From Nitzschia sp. DOCU1 (taxonomy: Eukaryota > Bacillariophyta > Bacillariophyceae > Bacillariales > Bacillariaceae), in contig OX595996.1 in NCBI GenBank assembly GCA_951394045.1, forward strand, positions 1,302,001 through 1,366,000: DNA of 64,000 nucleotides, given 5' to 3'. Shown in pieces: positions 60,199 through 64,000 of the stretch. How positions within the stretch are numbered: the stretch's first letter is position 1; each line of letters opens with the position of its first letter. Made by a program: the position numbers and the translations under genes. The notes under the pieces are model-generated. The model saw only the letters and a program-made list of their open reading frames with translations, was not told the DNA's origin and ran no database searches.

Positions 60199-61673
60199 AT
60201 GTCCGTGGCTAACAACAATACACAAGGAGAATCGGTGGTCAGCAAGAAATTGGGTGCCTTCTTCCTTTCTAGCCCCAACACCGAGCTGGAAATTGTCGAA
60301 AAGTTACAGCGACTTCGAAAAGAAAGTTATCCCACCGCAATTGATTTTTTCGTTGGTGTCACACAATTGACAGAACCTATTGCGTCAGAAACGATCAGGA
60401 CCTTTCAACACTAGGCCAATTCCAATCTACGATGGAAAAGAGGAATATTTGAGGATTGGGCTGAAGAATCCGAACCATTTTTCCAGGTGGTTGAAGCTGC
60501 GGCCAAGCTCAAACTTTTTCGCCATTTAGTCTTTCGGCTCAAGTTCACCATGAGGATACAGCCCATGGTTGAGGTTCTGAACCCTAGATTAGCAGCTGTA
60601 CTTGCAGTTGCTGTTCGGGAAGGGCGACATCTGGAGGTTGTTTCAATCCATGATTTTCGAATTTCAGCGCAAGGGATGGCGGCTCTGGCTACAGGGCTGG
60701 CAACGGCAGGGCAAGCTGATGGGTTGCCCGAATTGCACTTCATGAACTGTCCATTCATTGGACGGGCTGAAAGTGGAGGGTTGATGGGTGCCCCGGAATA
60801 CCTGGCTGCTGGGCTGGCCTCCAACGCAACTTTGAAGAAATTGTGCCTTGTCGGTGCCGAATTCGATGATGCCTCGTTGGCAAGTATTGTGGGAGCGCTT
60901 TCCAACCATCCAACGTTGGAAGCACTAGAATTATGGCGTTGTGAATATGGAAGAAGCACGATCGAGTCCATTCATCGTTGGTTGAGGATGGATGGCTGTC
61001 GACTAAGGAAACTAGAAATGGATGGTGGCTACGCAAGCGATGATCAATCAGAGAGAAACTCGGTCTTGGTACAACTCTTTGTGCAAGATCTACCCCAGAA
61101 CACCTCCCTAGAATCCCTATCTATTTTGGGTCATCGCAATATCAATGAAAGTGACTTCAACTTGCTGCTTGGAAGCATGGGGAAGTTCCCGAATCTTCGA
61201 TCACTTGACATTTCGTCGAACCGGATTGCTGTCTCTGACTTTGTATCTTTAGCGAACCTGGCCAAGGACACCATGCTGGCACCTCGATTGCGTTGCCTAG
61301 ATCTCTCATACAATCGTTACATGGATAATTTGTATGGGAGGATCGTGCAGCAGCATAAGGATGGGGATGATTCCATTTTGAAATCAATCCTCCAACATTG
61401 GAAGCCTTTCCAGAGTTGGGTTTCCTGGGGGAAGATTTTGAGCAGAAGGTTCCAATTGATATCCTACGGTCCAATGTGATGCTGCGACTTGATCGCAACC
61501 GGTGCTTTGGGCTTTTACAACGTGGAGCAACGATACCACTTTCGGTGTGGCCTTTGGTCATATCCAAGGCGAATGAGGATCCATGTGATAAACCAATCGA
61601 CCCATCGCGAAAAGCCACCACTTTATACGAAATGCTTCAAGGACCGGTGTTTGGAGGAAGGGGGTCATTTTAG
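60199..61673 (+). pseudogene. LRR-family gene broken by a nonsense codon and a 4-base deletion (copy 3)
   Basis: ATG at 60199 (MSVANNNTQGES). A TAG at 60412-60414 replaces the Tyr codon of FQHY in the other copies; the same frame then continues for 360 codons (SEPFFQVVEAAAKLKLF, NATLKKLCLVGAEFDD, ALSNHPTLEALELWRCEYG). Near 61391-61410, after ILQ, four bases are missing relative to the intact copy (FPELGFL region), shifting the end; the true tail (FPELGFLGEDFEQ...LSVWPLVIS...EMLQGPVFGGRGSF) is open in another frame to 61673. It is closest to copy 2, and two independent lesions make it a pseudogene. Confidence 0.75.
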
Positions 61674-62189
61674 TACAGTTTACAACTTCTTGCATGGGGG
61701 TAGATGACTGTATAATAATAGTGCCGTATTGTACTGTACCGTGCCTAATAATGTGTGGTCCAGACGATACTAGGGTAGTCCAGACCAACTCGAAGCAGTG
61801 TCAACACAGGTCATCACGGTAGTTGCTACCTGGATAATGTGTACTCGTCGCAGTGCTTTACGGTGTACCCACTCTATGTTACGGTGGAAGGATTAATTCA
61901 TTCGATTGCGAAAACAATTCCAAATACCGTGATAAAGCGAGAGTCGACTACATGTAACGGGCATTCCAAGAAGTTACCCCGAGAAGCATGTGGTCACGGC
62001 ATAGCAGAACTTCAAAGGCAACATCGGTAGCATCAGTGCCTCTAGAGTGGCTAACGAGGACTACAAGCAACTCCAGCAGCAGAAGATGAGAAGGCACGCA
62101 CATTAGCAAAATATTGCATTGGTTCTAGTTTCGGTATATGCGTGGTGGTTATATGAGTGCTTTGCTTGAGGTGGGTGGTGATGTTGTAT
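61674..62189. other. Intergenic, LRR-type 3' flank then unknown
   Basis: The first 120 bases resemble the 3' flanks of the other LRR copies (gtgccgtactgt, cctaatgtgtg elements). The rest shows nothing. Confidence 0.4.
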
Positions 62190-63388
62190 TTATTCCAAAC
62201 TATCGGCAGCAATTTTCAAAATTGGAACCGTCGATCCTGGTTCTTCCTCGTCACCCCATGTAATCTCGTTGCCCTTTTCCCAAGCCTCTTGGAAGACCTT
62301 GAGGATTTCCGACTTGGCATCTTCCACCGAAATCACTGGGATTCGGAATCCAATTCTAAACTCATCCGTCGACAACTTGTTTCGTCTCGTTCCTTTTTGA
62401 CAAGTCACACGAACATCCATTCCCAATCGATCCACATTGGTAACTCGAATGTCCTCAATAGCCGTCTTGACTCCCAGCAAGTGTTTGGCGGTCAATTCCA
62501 GATCGCTCATGTATTCTCGATTGAGTTTCATGACAATCTCATTGGCCTCCTTGGCCAAAATATCCGGTGCGGCATTCTTGTAATCATCCACGTCCACCCA
62601 CTTGGCCATGACACCGAAACCACCGACGTAGTAAATCTTTTCCGGAATCAATCTATAAAAGGCGAATTTGGGACTGTCCATGACTTGGTCCGCGTAGGCA
62701 TGCGTCAAACTGTATCGCATACGGAGTGCGTCCATATCCGGGGCATTGGAAGGAATCTTTTCGACGCGGCATGTCAGGGAACAACGACCGACATCTTGTC
62801 CCTTTTTGCTGGCGGAGGAACCCGCGAGCTGGGTAAAGAGTGTTACCAAGTTGCTAACAGAACCATCTCCATTCAAGGCATTCTCTACAATATTCATGGT
62901 ATGCATGGACATTTCATTCATGAGCAATACTGGATTGCCTTGGTCGTCCAACACATAATCGACAAAGGAACCAAAGGGAGCTCCTTCAATCCCGTCGTGG
63001 TTGGAGACGGTACATAGCGTTCCCGACGTACAAACACTCGCTACAGTTTTGGCCTTTTCAAATACATTGAGACGAATCTGCCAAAGATAATCTTCGGACT
63101 CGGAGGGTTTGGCTTCCGACTCTCCATTGACTTGGACCACCGATAGGGTTGCTCGCCTTTGGCTATTGACTGCGATAATTCATTCGAACGATTGATTGAC
63201 AGAAACAAAGCAACGAATGCAACAACAAAGTGAGTCATGTTCCCAGACATACGGTATTCACGTCCTCTCACAAAACAGCACGTACTTGTTGGTCCTATCG
63301 TCAGTGATGGACTGGTAAATCCTCGTACCCAAGCGATTCCCGCCAGAGCAATTGTACACCCAAGAAACGTCGGAGCAGCCTTCGTCAT
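62190..63388 (-). CDS. Plastid FMN-binding split-barrel protein with DUF2470-like C-terminus (GluTR-binding-protein-like)
   Basis: Exons 63388-63253 and 63169-62190; the 83-nt intron (GTATGT...TCGCAG) is phase 1. Product 371 residues. N-terminus MTKAAPTFLGCTIALAGIAWVRG|FTSPSL is a signal peptide plus plastid Phe. Barrel: ASVCTSGTLCTVS, GIEGAPFGSFVDYVLDDQGNPVLLMNEMSMHT. C-terminal domain: DYKNAAPDILAKEANEIVMKLNREYM, DLELTAKHLLGVKTAIEDIRVTNVDRLGMDVRV, FRIGFRIPVISVEDAKSEILKVFQEA. This pair of domains occurs in plant GluTR-binding protein (PGR7-like, holds glutamyl-tRNA reductase) and bacterial HugZ. A role in plastid tetrapyrrole control is likely but not proven. Confidence 0.75.
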
Positions 63389-64000
63389 CTTTCTTCCAAA
63401 TAATAGCAATCAAATAATAAATGCGCTAGTGGTAGTAGCTAGTAGAGACACTGGCCCGTCGTCAATGCAAGGAGTAGTTCTTCGTGGTCGTCGGGAGCAA
63501 AGGTATGCTCAAGCACGCACATACGACGAAAGAGACAAAAAATCATCTTCTCGCGCACTTTGGCGGGAAATGATCGTACCACAACTTCAACTTCATCGTC
63601 TTGCAGTCTTTCGTGCCAATCTCAACTTCGTTCCACGTGTGCAAGCTCGTGACTCAATTATTCGAATAGGTCCCGAACGGAAGGAACGGTTGAATCTTCG
63701 ACTCCTTTGACTCTGAATCTGGCATTGCCCCAGCCCCACAAACGAGACTCGGAAAGCTACTGCACTTTTGGTACTGAATCCTACGCCGAGCGGGATCCAA
63801 CGGGGACTTGGGCTGCTGGTCATTCTCAACGATGCCATACATGGCCCCATTGTGATGCCAACGGCATTCTCGTCTGCACCAAGAAACCTATTCACTTGAA
63901 CAGCAGCAACAATAACAAGCTACAAGAAGGGGATTGATTTGCCGTACTGCTAAAGAGTCCGTACTTGCTTTTGCCACTCTGAATATCCGGTAAAAGAGGT
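63389..64000. other. Right-edge region, no gene assigned
   Basis: Overlapping open frames on both strands (plus 63464-63710 and 63707-63937; minus 63895-63593) compete and none shows a domain. A split gene extending past the window is possible. Confidence 0.3.

Noticed and set aside
60412..60414. TAG in LRR copy 3 considered as readthrough or selenocysteine/pyrrolysine-type recoding
   Set aside because: The paralogues have Tyr here, and a second 4-base lesion downstream shows simple decay.
63237..63937. Overlapping frames at the right edge
   Set aside because: Both strands compete, no motif and no supported splice join.
1..64000. Search for tRNA, rRNA and transposase or reverse-transcriptase genes
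   Set aside because: No tRNA-like B-box arrangement, rRNA stretch or mobile-element enzyme motif was recognised by eye; a covariance-model scan was not possible.

Overview
The window looks like nuclear DNA from a diatom, probably a raphid pennate; the species cannot be named from sequence alone. Four lines point there. Genes carry short GT-AG introns (about 55-160 nt). Several proteins start with a signal peptide followed at once by the Phe/Trp of a diatom-type plastid presequence (AA|F, NA|F, RG|F, TA|W). There are PSxxPS-repeat surface proteins and diatom-style RNI-like LRR proteins with the LWPLV C-terminal signature. No rRNA, tRNA, CRISPR array or intact transposon was recognised. All exon joins were derived by eye from splice sites and reading frame.

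Layout. 0-6.3 kb: a sulfotransferase open at the left edge, a WG-repeat/RG-repeat protein (candidate Argonaute-binding platform) and a DEDDy 3'-5' exonuclease. 6.5-22 kb: an accessory, surface-oriented region with a two-domain CAP/SCP secreted protein, two small secreted low-complexity proteins sharing a GMPS(Y/F)-like motif, two near-identical tail-hydrophobic (possibly GPI-anchored) paralogues on a segmental duplication, a 1262-residue membrane-to-wall protein (IQ motif, TM, NPx repeats, PSxxPS repeats, C-terminal domain), and an intact LRR gene. 22-32 kb: housekeeping genes, namely an SDR, a P5CR-like reductase, a UCH-type deubiquitinase, a SETD3/LSMT-like methyltransferase, a plastid methyltransferase, a diatom-restricted family protein and an RBR E3 ligase. 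32-39.4 kb: a decayed, duplicated stretch with two copies of a MAPEG-like pseudogene, a coiled-coil gene and its partial copy, a 274-bp tandem repeat and a frameshifted LRR gene. 39.8-63.4 kb: mostly single-copy genes, including a PH + RelA/SpoT-like protein, a divergent pair of VTC1/DUF202 membrane proteins, a plastid alpha/beta hydrolase, an Fe-S PD-(D/E)XK nuclease, UBC12, a VIT-family transporter, an organellar SerRS, an LRR pseudogene and a GluTR-binding-protein-like FMN-barrel protein.

Themes. The left third is dominated by extracellular, wall and surface proteins with internal repeats. One LRR family appears at five places in graded states of decay: one intact, two broken, one 5' remnant and one 3' remnant. 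At least five genes have plastid-type presequences. Three genes belong to ubiquitin-like pathways (UCH, RBR, UBC12).
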